Assembly: GCF_003797765.1 (NCBI RefSeq)
Contig: NZ_RKMB01000001.1
Coordinates: 554,942-618,941 of the forward strand
Direction of reading: 5' to 3'
Origin: Ramlibacter sp. WS9
Lineage (GTDB): Bacteria; Pseudomonadota; Gammaproteobacteria; Burkholderiales; Burkholderiaceae_C
DNA length: 64,000 bases
Part shown: positions 9,526-18,127 of the stretch, piece after piece
Layout: every line of letters begins with the position of its first letter
How positions within the stretch are numbered: the stretch's first letter is position 1
Translations under genes and position numbers: made by a program
The notes under the pieces: generated by a model
Databases searched by the model: none
What the model saw: only the letters and a program-made list of their open reading frames with translations
What the model was told of the DNA's origin: nothing

Positions 9526-9894
9526 GTGCCCCTGCAATACCTCGACTTCGACTTCAGCGACGAAGACTCCGGCCGCGGAACTTTCGACGCGATGGCGTCC
9601 GTCCTGCCGGATCGACTACCCGCGTTGCTGGCGGAATTGGCGCAGGTGCTGCGATGGGCCTTCGACGCATTCGGTCGCCCTGGCCCGCTGGACGAAGGCG
9701 GCGAGTGGGACTGTGAAATGCAGGGCCTCATCGAGCCCGGCACGCCGCTTGCGATCTCCTATGACGAGCGCCGGGGCGAAGTCCAGCTGGCGCCTGCCCC
9801 GGGTGGCGAGGCACGCACCACGTTGACGCTCACGCTGAGCGGTTCGCCGGCGTTCTGCGAGGCTTTCCGCGCCGAATTCGAAGTCGACAGTTAG
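9526..9894 (+). CDS. small hypothetical acidic protein
   Basis: The 122-residue ORF starts with GTG at 9526 (MPLQYLDFDFSDEDSGRG). It is acidic, with a likely helix at residues 22-50 and alternating strands afterwards (TTLTLTLSGSP), suggesting a small soluble alpha/beta protein. No family is recognised. Codon use matches its neighbours and it fills the gap between the protease and the acyl-CoA synthetase. The start codon is uncertain because no strong ribosome-binding site is seen. Confidence 0.6.
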   Translation: MPLQYLDFDFSDEDSGRGTFDAMASVLPDRLPALLAELAQVLRWAFDAFGRPGPLDEGGEWDCEMQGLIEPGTPLAISYDERRGEVQLAPAPGGEARTTLTLTLSGSPAFCEAFRAEFEVDS

Positions 9895-9960
9895 ACCGGT
9901 GACCGCCTCGGCAGCAGCTTGCCTTACGATGCCACGAAGACTCACCCTCGTGGAGACGCC

Positions 9961-11517
9961 ATGGACCCCGCCATCCGCCGGCAGACGATTGCCGACCTGC
10001 TGCACCGCACCGCCAAGCGCAGTCCGCGCAAGGCCGGCCTCGTTTGCGGCGCCACGCACTGGACCTTTGCCGAATTCGACGCGGTGGTCGACCGCGTGGC
10101 GGCCGGCCTCGCGGGCATGGGCGTTGGCCACGCCAGCCGCGTGGCCGTGCTGGCGCGCAACTCGCATGGTTTCGCGGCGCTGCGGTTCGCGCTGGCGCGG
10201 CTGGGCGCGGTGCTGGTGCCGATCAACTTCATGCTGAAGGCCGAGGAAGTCGCGTACATCCTCAAGCACGCGGGGGCGCAGACCCTGGCCACCGACTCCG
10301 GCCTGGCCGACACCGCGCGCGCCGCCGCGGCCATGGGCACGGCCGTAAAGCAGTTCATCTGGCTGCCGTCCGAAGACCCGTCACAACCGGTGGCGGGCAT
10401 GACATCGTTCGACGACCTGGCCAAGACCGAAGGCGCGCCGCCCGAAACGCCGAACCTCGCCAGCAACGACCTGGCCCAGATCGTCTACACCAGCGGCACC
10501 GAGTCCATGCCCAAAGGCGCGATGCTGACGCACGACGCCGTGATCTGGCAGTACGCCAGCTGCGCGGTGGATGCCAGCATCGCGCATGGCGACATGATGC
10601 TGCACGCGCTGCCGCTGTACCACTGCGCGCAGCTGGACGTCTTCCTGGGCCCGGCCATCTACGTGGGCGCGACCAGCATCGTCACCGCCAAGCCGACCCC
10701 CGACAACCTGCTGCCGCTGATCGCCCAACACAAGATCACCAGCTTCTTCGCGCCGCCCACGGTGTGGATCGCGCTGCTGCGCTCGCCGCTGTTCGACAGC
10801 ACGGACATGAGCACGCTGCGCAAAGGCTACTACGGCGCGTCCATCATGCCGGTGGAAGTGCTCAAGGAGCTGGCGCGCCGGCTGCCCGATGTCGGCTTCT
10901 GGAACCTGTATGGCCAGACCGAGATCGCGCCGCTGGCCACCATGCTCGGCCCCGACGATCAGTTGAGAAAGCCCGGCTCCTGCGGCCGCGCCGTGCTGAA
11001 CGTGGAAACACGCGTGGTCGACGACGACGGCCGCGACGTGCAGCCCGGCGGCGAAGTCGGCGAGATCGTGCACCGGTCGCCGCACCTGATGCTGGGCTAC
11101 TTCAACGACGAAGAGAAAACGAAGGCCGTGTTCCGCGATGGCTGGTTTCATTCCGGCGACCTGGCCACCATCGACGAGGAGGGCTTCATCACGGTGGTGG
11201 ACCGCAAGAAGGACATGATCAAGAGCGGCGGCGAGAACGTGGCGAGTCGCGAGGTGGAAGAGATGATCTACCGCATTCCCGCCGTGTCGGAAGTGGCCGT
11301 GATCGGCGTGCCGCACCCCAAGTGGGTGGAAGCCGTGGCGGCGGTAATCGTGGTGAAGGCGGGGATGACCTTGTCGGAACAGGAAGTCATGGACCACTGC
11401 AACCAGCACATGGCCGGGTTCAAGGCGCCGAAGAGCGTGGTGTTCGCGGAGAGCCTGCCGAAGAATCCGTCGGGGAAGTTGTTGAAGAGGGAGTTGAGGG
11501 AGCGGTATGGGCAATAG
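9961..11517 (+). CDS. acyl-CoA synthetase (AMP-forming)
   Basis: The 518-residue enzyme has the ANL-superfamily P-loop YTSGTESMPKGAMLTH, the YGQTEIAPL core motif, the hinge region GDLATIDEEGFITVVDRKKD and the C-terminal lysine motif NPSGKLLKREL. It should activate a carboxylic acid to its CoA thioester via an acyl-adenylate. It resembles long- and medium-chain FadD-type ligases, but the acid is not deducible. The ATG at 9961 follows GTGGAGAC; the longer frame starting at 9919 has no good ribosome-binding site. Confidence 0.9.
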   Translation: MDPAIRRQTIADLLHRTAKRSPRKAGLVCGATHWTFAEFDAVVDRVAAGLAGMGVGHASRVAVLARNSHGFAALRFALARLGAVLVPINFMLKAEEVAYILKHAGAQTLATDSGLADTARAAAAMGTAVKQFIWLPSEDPSQPVAGMTSFDDLAKTEGAPPETPNLASNDLAQIVYTSGTESMPKGAMLTHDAVIWQYASCAVDASIAHGDMMLHALPLYHCAQLDVFLGPAIYVGATSIVTAKPTPDNLLPLIAQHKITSFFAPPTVWIALLRSPLFDSTDMSTLRKGYYGASIMPVEVLKELARRLPDVGFWNLYGQTEIAPLATMLGPDDQLRKPGSCGRAVLNVETRVVDDDGRDVQPGGEVGEIVHRSPHLMLGYFNDEEKTKAVFRDGWFHSGDLATIDEEGFITVVDRKKDMIKSGGENVASREVEEMIYRIPAVSEVAVIGVPHPKWVEAVAAVIVVKAGMTLSEQEVMDHCNQHMAGFKAPKSVVFAESLPKNPSGKLLKRELRERYGQ

Positions 11518-11537
11518 GCCCCCATCGGTCGGGCACC

Positions 11538-12362
11538 TTAGATCCCGATAAGGGCCCACCGGATCACGCCGGCCCCGATCAATCCCACGCCCAACACTCC
11601 GCCAATGCGGTCCCCGAAAGGCGCGAGCTTTTCGATGGCCACCGCGACAGCGAGTGCCGCCACCCAGGGCACGTTCATCGCGCCGCCAACGAAAAGCAGC
11701 GCCATCAGCGCCCAGCAGCAGCCAAGGCACAGCTGGCCATGCCGCACGCCCATGCGGAACGCGCCGCGCACGCCGGGGCGCCATTCGCCAAGCAGAAACG
11801 CCAACGGCGTGCGGCAGGACGCCAGGCACACGCGCTTGAGCGGCGAAAACTGATACAGGCCGGCGACGATGAGCAGCACGACGGTGGCGGCTGCCGAGCT
11901 CCTCAATGCCATCGCGTCGAGCGCCCCGTAACGCTGCAGTGTCCATTGACCGGCCGTGCAGGCCGCAGCGAATGCCAGCCAGACGAGCACGTAGGCCGCG
12001 ACGAACGCATGCGCCCTGGCCGGTTGGCGGTTGCGCTGCGCGACCTGCACGAACGTGACGATCATCGGCAGCGCGGAGGGCAACATCATCGCGACCATCA
12101 TCACGGACCACATGCTCCACACCGCGAGCACCGTGGACGCGCTCCACTCGGGCGACATCGGCATGACGAGCTGCGCGAGCGGCGTTTCCATGTCGGTTGC
12201 CAGCCAGGCGAGGAACAGCCACGCTGCAGCACTGACGCCGAGCAGGAGCAGCGCTCCGACGGGATGCTCGCGGATGACTCTCACCTTCTCAAGATGGTCG
12301 ATACACGCAACGCTGTCAATGCGAAAGAAGCGACACGCTGAGCTTGCAGTGCCCACGTCCAC
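11538..12362 (-). CDS. DUF2182 integral membrane protein
   Basis: The protein of up to 274 residues has about seven membrane segments with the DUF2182 features MWSVMMVAMMLPSALPM and the Cys-rich GQLCLGCCWALM near the C-terminus; the family is annotated as a predicted metal-binding membrane protein. The ORF begins with GTG at 12362, but an internal GTG at 12284, just before the first membrane helix, is an equally plausible start. It is divergent from a DUF1326 gene, and these two families are commonly neighbours. Function is unknown. Confidence 0.78.
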   Translation of the reverse strand: MDVGTASSACRFFRIDSVACIDHLEKVRVIREHPVGALLLLGVSAAAWLFLAWLATDMETPLAQLVMPMSPEWSASTVLAVWSMWSVMMVAMMLPSALPMIVTFVQVAQRNRQPARAHAFVAAYVLVWLAFAAACTAGQWTLQRYGALDAMALRSSAAATVVLLIVAGLYQFSPLKRVCLASCRTPLAFLLGEWRPGVRGAFRMGVRHGQLCLGCCWALMALLFVGGAMNVPWVAALAVAVAIEKLAPFGDRIGGVLGVGLIGAGVIRWALIGI

Positions 12363-12404
12363 GGCGTAACTTGAAGTTCGGTGTCATTTGCAAGGAGCAC
12401 GGTC

Positions 12405-13019
12405 ATGTCCAGCTGGAGCATCAAGGGGCAATACATGGAGACCTGCAACTGCACGCTGCTGTGCCCATGCATCTGGTCGAACATGACGGCGCGGCCCACG
12501 GAAGGCGATTGCAAGGCCGCTGTGGCCATGCGCATCGAGCAGGGCCAGAAAGACGGCGTCAAGCTCGACGGCTTGTCGTTCGTCGTCATGCTGCATTCAC
12601 CCGGAGCGATGGGCGAAGGCAACATCACGGTCGGGCTGATCGTGGACGATGCCGCGGACGACAAGCAGGTGGACGCGATCCGGTCCATCGCGACGGGCGA
12701 AGCGGGCGGCCCGATGGCCGCGCTGGCGCCGCTCGTCGGCAAGGTGGCCGGCATCGAGAAGCGGCCGATCCAGTTCACGCAGCAGGGCCTGAACTACTCA
12801 CTCAAGGCGGGCGAACTGGTGGACCAGGCCTGCGAGGGCCTGGAAAGCGCGGTCACGCCGGGAGAGGCGATCGGCGTCGACAACGTGGCGCATCCGGTGA
12901 ACACACGCTTGTCGCTGGCGAAGGCGACACGCAGCAAGTTCCACGCGTTCGGCATCGACTGGGAGGACACCAGCGGCACGCGCAACGGACACTTCGCGCC
13001 GTTTGCCTGGGCTGCGTGA
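12405..13019 (+). CDS. DUF1326 domain-containing protein
   Basis: The 204-residue protein starts with the characteristic DUF1326 sequence METCNCTLLCPCIW, whose three cysteines suggest metal or redox chemistry. The ATG at 12405 is preceded by AAGGAGC. It is divergent from the DUF2182 membrane-protein gene, with at most 42 bp between annotated starts, so the two are probably co-regulated partners. Biochemical role is not established. Confidence 0.85.
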   Translation: MSSWSIKGQYMETCNCTLLCPCIWSNMTARPTEGDCKAAVAMRIEQGQKDGVKLDGLSFVVMLHSPGAMGEGNITVGLIVDDAADDKQVDAIRSIATGEAGGPMAALAPLVGKVAGIEKRPIQFTQQGLNYSLKAGELVDQACEGLESAVTPGEAIGVDNVAHPVNTRLSLAKATRSKFHAFGIDWEDTSGTRNGHFAPFAWAA

Positions 13020-13020
13020 C

Positions 13021-13293
13021 TCAGGTGTCGTGAAGCACTTCCTCGCGCTGGGGCGGTGTGAGCGTTTCGGGCGGCAGCTTGCGCAGCCAGGCCTGGGCAA
13101 AGTCGGCCTCATTCCCGACCGCCCCGTACTCGGTGATGAGGCCTTCTCCGTGGCAACGCCAGATGCGGCCGTGCTCGCTGTGTTCGCCGCGCACCTGCCC
13201 GACAGTGACGAGCTTGCCCACATTGGGTCCCTTCGGGCCCAAGGCGCCTGCGATCACTTCGCACCGGTCGCCGGTCTTGATTGGTTCGTTCAT
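13021..13293 (-). CDS. hypothetical 90-residue protein, SH3/KOW-like
   Basis: The small basic-acidic mixed protein (MNEPIKTGDRCEVIAG, GPKGPNVGKLVTVG) looks like a small beta-barrel of the KOW/SH3 type with a C-terminal helix. The chosen ATG at 13293 has only a distant AAGGAA. An in-frame ATG at 13344 would add 17 residues. It converges with the DUF1326 gene, their stops being 2 bp apart. No function is assigned. Confidence 0.55.
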   Translation of the reverse strand: MNEPIKTGDRCEVIAGALGPKGPNVGKLVTVGQVRGEHSEHGRIWRCHGEGLITEYGAVGNEADFAQAWLRKLPPETLTPPQREEVLHDT

Positions 13294-13394
13294 GCTGCAG
13301 TGTGCCTGTTCCTTGGCCGAGGGCTCACGGATCAGCTCCTTCATGAAGTGAAGGTGCTTATTCTGCGCCGGACGGGTCGGAAGCGGGCGTCTCT

Positions 13395-14288
13395 TCAAAT
13401 ACTTCCAAGCGCGTCGCGCAGATAGTCCAAGAACACGCGTGTCCTTGCAGGCAAAAACCGCGTGGCAGTAAGGGCGTGGATCGGAAGTGCCGTTGCACGC
13501 CAGCCCTTGAGAACAAGGGCGAGCCGGCCGGCGGCCACTTCCTCCCGACACAGGTCTTCCGGAAGAAGCGCGATGCCCGCCCCTGCGATCGCAAGCCGCT
13601 GAATGACGCCGATGCTGTTGAGAACAAGCCCGCTTTCGACTTTCACCAGGAGCCGCTCGCGACCGCGACGCAGGTCCCATGTGGCCAGCGCCTCGCCCGT
13701 GTGCGGACGCGCCACGATGCACGCGTGCTCAGACAGCTCGTGGGGCGTGGCTATTGCTCCCCGGCCGGCAAGGTAGGAAGGCGCTGCATAGAGCTGCGAC
13801 ACCACGTCCGTCAGCTTGTATGCCGTGAGCCCCGAATCCACAAGTTGGCCGATGTGGATGGCGATGTCGCAGTGCTCCGTGAGCGGATCGACGCTGCGAG
13901 CCGTGAAGTCGAACTCGAGCAGCATCTTCGGATGGCGCGCCCGAAATTCGGGCAGGGTCTTGACCAATCTCAACGCGAAGTCGGGAGTCATTGCTACGCG
14001 CAGATGACCGCTTGCCTCAACGCGGCTGCCCAGCAACCCCTCATGCGCGTTCTCCACGGCCTCCAGGATCTGCTGGCATTGCGCGAAGTACGCCTGGCCT
14101 TCGTCAGTCAGTTCGATCTTCTTGGTGGTCCGCTTCAGAAGCCGCAAACCCACTTCGGCTTCCAGCATGGAAACGCGGCGCGACACCGTCGACTTTGGCA
14201 TTTCCAACGCGGCGGCCGCGCGAGAGACGCTCTTCAGGCGGGCCACCTCGGTGAATACAGCGATGCCGCGCAGCAAATCGGGCTTCAT
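13395..14288 (-). CDS. LysR-family transcriptional regulator
   Basis: The 297-residue protein has the N-terminal winged helix of LysR proteins (FTEVARLKSVSRAAAALEMPKSTVSRRV) and a substrate-binding effector domain from about residue 90. The ATG at 14288 follows GGAGG; an upstream in-frame ATG would add 18 poorly fitting residues. It is divergent from the Bug receptor that opens the gentisate-type operon, so it probably regulates that operon and itself from the shared 14289-14449 spacer. The effector is unknown. Confidence 0.9.
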   Translation of the reverse strand: MKPDLLRGIAVFTEVARLKSVSRAAAALEMPKSTVSRRVSMLEAEVGLRLLKRTTKKIELTDEGQAYFAQCQQILEAVENAHEGLLGSRVEASGHLRVAMTPDFALRLVKTLPEFRARHPKMLLEFDFTARSVDPLTEHCDIAIHIGQLVDSGLTAYKLTDVVSQLYAAPSYLAGRGAIATPHELSEHACIVARPHTGEALATWDLRRGRERLLVKVESGLVLNSIGVIQRLAIAGAGIALLPEDLCREEVAAGRLALVLKGWRATALPIHALTATRFLPARTRVFLDYLRDALGSI

Positions 14289-14449
14289 GACGTCTAGCTT
14301 GCCTCCAAAAATCGGGCTGCCATTGTTCAGCCCATGGAACACGGATTTCCATTTTGCCAGTCTTGTGCAACTGGATGCATAGCGGAAGAATCCATCCTGC
14401 TAACCGAGTAACGCGGCAGACGCTCACTGCCCTCGACAGGAGACACAAG

Positions 14450-15448
14450 ATGATCAAGAACAGCACGTCGTTCATACGCCGGGATGCCCTGAGGCGCCTC
14501 GGAGGATTCGCACTGGCCCTGGGCGCGGCGGGCCGCTCCCTGGCGCAGGGCGCGACCGCAAAACCAATCCGCATCATCTCGCCTTACGGCGCCGGCCTCG
14601 GACCCGACGGCACCATGCGCCTGCTGGCCGAAAAGCTCTCGAGCCAAACGGGCCGGCAGGTGGTGGTGGATTCGCGGCCCGGCGGCAACGGGCTCGTTGC
14701 CGTGAACGCCCTGAAGCAGGCTCCGGCAGATGGCCACACGCTCCTCTTCGTGAGCAACGCGCACCTCACGATCAATCCCCACTTGTTCTCCTCTTCCGCC
14801 TACAAGCTGGGGGGGGTTCTGGAGCCCGTCTCCACCACGTACCGGGCGCCGTTCTACGTCGCCGTGGGCAGCGGGAGTCCGTACAAATCCCTTTCGCAGA
14901 TGGTCGCGCAAGCCAAGGCGAATCCAGGACGCCTCTCGTACTCCGTCCCCTACATCGGCAGCCCGCCGCACTTGGGCGGCGCACTGCTCGAGCACCTGAC
15001 GGGGACGCAGATGATCCCGATCCCCTACAAGGACGCCCAGCTCATGACTGCGGTGGCGACCGGTGAAGTGGACTTCACGATCGCCACGCTCGGCTCCCTT
15101 GCTCCCCTGGTGAAGGGCGGCAAGCTACGGCTGCTCGCGATCGCACAGCCGATTCGATCGCGCGCGGAACCAGACGTCCCGACGGCGGCGGAATCCGGCG
15201 GCCCCAAGGATCTCGTCGTGCAGTCTTGGGTCGGCTTGGTCGCGCTCAAGGGCACGCCCGCCGACGTGTTGCGGCGCGTCAGCGAGGAAGTGCGCCGCGC
15301 ACTCGCGTCTCCCGAAATCATCGAGCGGTATGCGGCCGCAGGTTACGCGCCGGCCGGGAGCACACCTGCCGAATTTGCCCAGCTGATCAAACAGGACGAC
15401 CAGTTCTATGCCGGCCTCATCAAGCGGATCGGCATGAAGACTGAATGA
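14450..15448 (+). CDS. Bug-family tripartite tricarboxylate receptor (TctC-like)
   Basis: The 332-residue protein has a twin-arginine-like signal (FIRRDALRRLGGFALALGAAG) and Bug-family motifs IRIISPYGAGLGPDGTMRLLAEKL, GGNGLVAV and the C-terminal VGLVALKGTPADVLRR region. Bug proteins bind carboxylates or aromatics in the periplasm. ACAGGAGAC precedes the ATG. No TctA/TctB membrane genes are nearby, which is usual for orphan Bug receptors of Burkholderiales. It is the first gene of the catabolic operon and probably binds its substrate. Confidence 0.9.
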   Translation: MIKNSTSFIRRDALRRLGGFALALGAAGRSLAQGATAKPIRIISPYGAGLGPDGTMRLLAEKLSSQTGRQVVVDSRPGGNGLVAVNALKQAPADGHTLLFVSNAHLTINPHLFSSSAYKLGGVLEPVSTTYRAPFYVAVGSGSPYKSLSQMVAQAKANPGRLSYSVPYIGSPPHLGGALLEHLTGTQMIPIPYKDAQLMTAVATGEVDFTIATLGSLAPLVKGGKLRLLAIAQPIRSRAEPDVPTAAESGGPKDLVVQSWVGLVALKGTPADVLRRVSEEVRRALASPEIIERYAAAGYAPAGSTPAEFAQLIKQDDQFYAGLIKRIGMKTE

Positions 15449-15458
15449 CACACCAGCC

Positions 15459-16502
15459 ATGAATTTCCAGATCACCTTGTTCCCCAGCGGGAAGACCTAC
15501 GAGTGCGCCTCGGGCTCGAGAGTCCTCGACGCGGGCCTGGATGCCGGCCTGAACCTGCCGCACAGCTGCCGCGCAGGCAACTGCGGCAGTTGCGTGGCAC
15601 GCGTCGTCCAGGGCAGTGTTGACCATGGCGCGGCGCATCCTGCTTACCTCACAGAGACGCAGAAAGCGGCCGGCTACACCTTTCTGTGCTGCGCAAAGCC
15701 GCTATCCGACGTTGTCGTGCAAGTTCAGGAACTGGTCCTGCATCTGACCAAGCCGCGCACGATGCCGTGCCGGATCAAGCGCATCCGCCGGCCTGCCCCG
15801 GATGTGGCCATCCTGGAGCTGCGGCTGCCCTTGAACGAGAACCTGATGTTCGCGGCCGGCCAGTACATCGAATTCATCCTGCCGCAAGGCGCGACCCGGA
15901 GCTACTCGGTGGCCAGCGTGCCTTCGCCTGAGGGCGTGATCAATGTGGAGCTGCACCTGCGGCACTTGCCCGGCGGTTCGTTCACGGATCGGGTCTTCGG
16001 CTCCATGAAGGAAGGCGAAATCATGAACATCCGAGGCCCGCTGGGCACCTTCTACCTGCGTGAAGAGACGCAGGCACCGGTGATCTTCCTCGCGACGGGC
16101 ACGGGCATCGCCCCCGTCGCATCGATCCTGGGATACATGGCGCGCAATCGCATACGCCGCGATGTCTCCGTCTACTGGGGTGCGCGCCGCAAAGAGGATC
16201 TCTACTTCGACGAGGCCATCCAGCATTTGGCGGAGCAGACGGGCGCCAGCTATGTCCCGGTGCTATCACGCCCGCCGCAGGATGGACGCTGGACAGGGCG
16301 CACCGGCCATGTGCAGGACCTTGCGCTTCAGGACCATCCAGATCTGCGCGAGTTCGAAGTCTACGCATGCGGCGCGCCGGCGATGGTTGCGTCGGCGCGC
16401 GAACTTCTTGTCGGGGCTGGCGGTCTCCTGGAGACTGCCTTCCATTCCGACGCATTCATTACCGAGCGCGAGCGCCACATCGCCGAAGGAGCTATCGCAT
16501 GA
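15459..16502 (+). CDS. [2Fe-2S] ferredoxin-NAD(P)H oxidoreductase
   Basis: The 347-residue protein has an N-terminal plant-type ferredoxin domain (CRAGNCGSCVARV and a fourth Cys at FLCCAKPL), an FAD-binding barrel (RSYSVAS) and an NAD(P) domain (LATGTGIAP). This architecture delivers electrons to an oxygenase, as in phenol hydroxylase or CDP-deoxyglucoseen-type reductases. It overlaps the next gene by 4 bp. No oxygenase alpha subunit is visible in the operon, so its partner is either encoded elsewhere or is an unrecognised gene. Confidence 0.9.
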   Translation: MNFQITLFPSGKTYECASGSRVLDAGLDAGLNLPHSCRAGNCGSCVARVVQGSVDHGAAHPAYLTETQKAAGYTFLCCAKPLSDVVVQVQELVLHLTKPRTMPCRIKRIRRPAPDVAILELRLPLNENLMFAAGQYIEFILPQGATRSYSVASVPSPEGVINVELHLRHLPGGSFTDRVFGSMKEGEIMNIRGPLGTFYLREETQAPVIFLATGTGIAPVASILGYMARNRIRRDVSVYWGARRKEDLYFDEAIQHLAEQTGASYVPVLSRPPQDGRWTGRTGHVQDLALQDHPDLREFEVYACGAPAMVASARELLVGAGGLLETAFHSDAFITERERHIAEGAIA

Positions 16503-17017
16503 GGATCACGGACGCACTCGTCGAATATAGAAACCCCGCATCGGTGGTGAACCCCGAGTACCTGTCGCATGGCACGTTGCAGTGCTACAGCTTCGCGCGG
16601 TCACGGCCGTTCTACGAAGACTTTCTGGGCTTGCAATGCGTCCGCCATTCCAGTGCGTCGATGGCGCTGCGTTGCGGCCTTCGATTTCACGTCGTGTGCA
16701 TCGAAGCCGGTGACGAGCTGCAGCCCGCGTCCATCGACAACCACTGGGGGTTCGATCTGTCTTCGGTGGAAGAGGTCGACCGTGTCTGGCGTGCCGCACA
16801 GGAGCTGAAGGACAAGTACGGCATCCGCCAGATCTTCGACGCCGTCAAGCGCCACGGCGTGTACGGGTTCTACCTGGAAGACTTCGACCATAACTGGTGG
16901 GAGTTCCAGTTCTACGACGGCGTGCAACACGACGACATGTTCGACTTCGGCGACCGCTACCAAGGCTCGGCTCTGGCGAACGAAGTCCGCTCGGCAGGCG
17001 ACGACCCGGTCCCGTAG
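16499..17017 (+). CDS. VOC-family (glyoxalase/extradiol dioxygenase fold) protein
   Basis: The 172-residue protein has paired beta-alpha-beta-beta-beta modules with FARSRPFYEDFLGLQC at the start and YLEDFDHNWWEFQFYDG at the end, the latter typical of the metal-binding Glu strand of VOC enzymes. The ATG overlaps the reductase stop (ATGA). It may be a ring-cleavage or isomerase step in the surrounding aromatic pathway; the exact reaction is not deducible. Confidence 0.8.
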   Translation: MRITDALVEYRNPASVVNPEYLSHGTLQCYSFARSRPFYEDFLGLQCVRHSSASMALRCGLRFHVVCIEAGDELQPASIDNHWGFDLSSVEEVDRVWRAAQELKDKYGIRQIFDAVKRHGVYGFYLEDFDHNWWEFQFYDGVQHDDMFDFGDRYQGSALANEVRSAGDDPVP

Positions 17018-17124
17018 AGCCCGCGCCCCGCGCCCAACTACCTGCTCTCCTGACACAGCTCACCGGATTCCCGATGGGCCAGGGCAGCGCTTTGCCCAAC
17101 TCCTGCTTATTCAGAACGCAACCC

Positions 17125-18078
17125 ATGAAATACCAACTGTTCACATACGACACCGATGAGCGCACGCGCGCGGGCCTCACCCTCGGCTCCGACTGGTTCG
17201 ACCTCGCCAGCCTGGCGGGCATCACCGGTCATGACGGACTCACAGACGTCGGCGTCGACGACATAGTGGCCCGCTGGCACATCACGGCACCGCAGCTGGA
17301 TGCACTCGTGGCAGAGGTCGGCGCCAACCGTGACCGGTTTGCGGGCGAAGCGCTTGACTCGGCGAGTCTCGTGCTTTGCTCGCCCTTGGTGCGACCGGGC
17401 GCGATCTACGCCGCAGGGGCCAACTATCGGGACCACGTGGAAGCCATGGGACGCGCGCTGAACCAGAAGGTCGTCCTCGATCCGAAGAAAGAAGGGATTC
17501 CGCCCTGGCACTTTCTGAAGGCAGGTCCGGCGACATTGGCGGGACACCGCGGGGAAGTTATCGCGCCCGCGAATGCGGAGCGCCTCGACTGGGAGGCTGA
17601 GTTGGCCGTCGTGATCGGCCGGCGCGCCAGGGCCGTCAGCGTTGATCACGCATTGGAGTATGTCGCAGGCTACATGTGCGCCAACGACCTTTCCGCGCGC
17701 GACCTCGGTATACGCACGCGCGTCGACCCGACTTCGCCTTTCCGCTTCGACTGGGTCGGCCACAAGTGCTTCAACGGCTCGTGCCCGCTGGGGCCCGTCT
17801 TCACACCGGCGCAGTTCGTCGAGTCGCCCGAAAACCTGGACATCCGCCTGTGGTGCAACGGGGAGTTGAAGCAGAACTCCAACACGCGAAATCACTTGTA
17901 CGGCGTGGCGGACCAGATCGCGTACCTCAGTTCGCGCATCGACCTGCTGCCCGGCGACGTGATCTTGACCGGCACGCCCGCGGGCACCGGCACGGAGTCG
18001 GGCGTGTTCCTCAAGCGCGGCGACGTGCTGAAGGTTTCCATCGAAGGGCTGGGCGAGCTCGAGACACGGATCGTGTAG
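17125..18078 (+). CDS. fumarylacetoacetate hydrolase-family protein
   Basis: The 317-residue enzyme contains the FAH core: AAGANYRDHVEAMG, the metal-binding acidic strand WEAELAVVIG, YMCANDLSARD and the C-terminal GDVILTGTPAGTG. FAH enzymes hydrolyse or isomerise acylpyruvates formed after aromatic ring cleavage. The ATG at 17125 is the natural N-terminus of the fold; the frame upstream is a shadow of the VOC gene. Another FAH gene lies in the same operon at 21352. Confidence 0.9.
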   Translation: MKYQLFTYDTDERTRAGLTLGSDWFDLASLAGITGHDGLTDVGVDDIVARWHITAPQLDALVAEVGANRDRFAGEALDSASLVLCSPLVRPGAIYAAGANYRDHVEAMGRALNQKVVLDPKKEGIPPWHFLKAGPATLAGHRGEVIAPANAERLDWEAELAVVIGRRARAVSVDHALEYVAGYMCANDLSARDLGIRTRVDPTSPFRFDWVGHKCFNGSCPLGPVFTPAQFVESPENLDIRLWCNGELKQNSNTRNHLYGVADQIAYLSSRIDLLPGDVILTGTPAGTGTESGVFLKRGDVLKVSIEGLGELETRIV

Positions 18079-18127
18079 CAGGCCCTCATTGACGACCCAC
18101 GAATCACCAACAACACAGGAGACAAAC

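Noticed and set aside
10381..12222. 613-residue minus-strand open frame
   Set aside because: Shadow of the synthetase and DUF2182 genes; low-complexity His/Arg composition.
10044..12341. 765-residue plus-strand open frame
   Set aside because: Out-of-frame shadow of the acyl-CoA synthetase running on antisense to the DUF2182 gene; Arg/Gly/Ala-rich with no domain.
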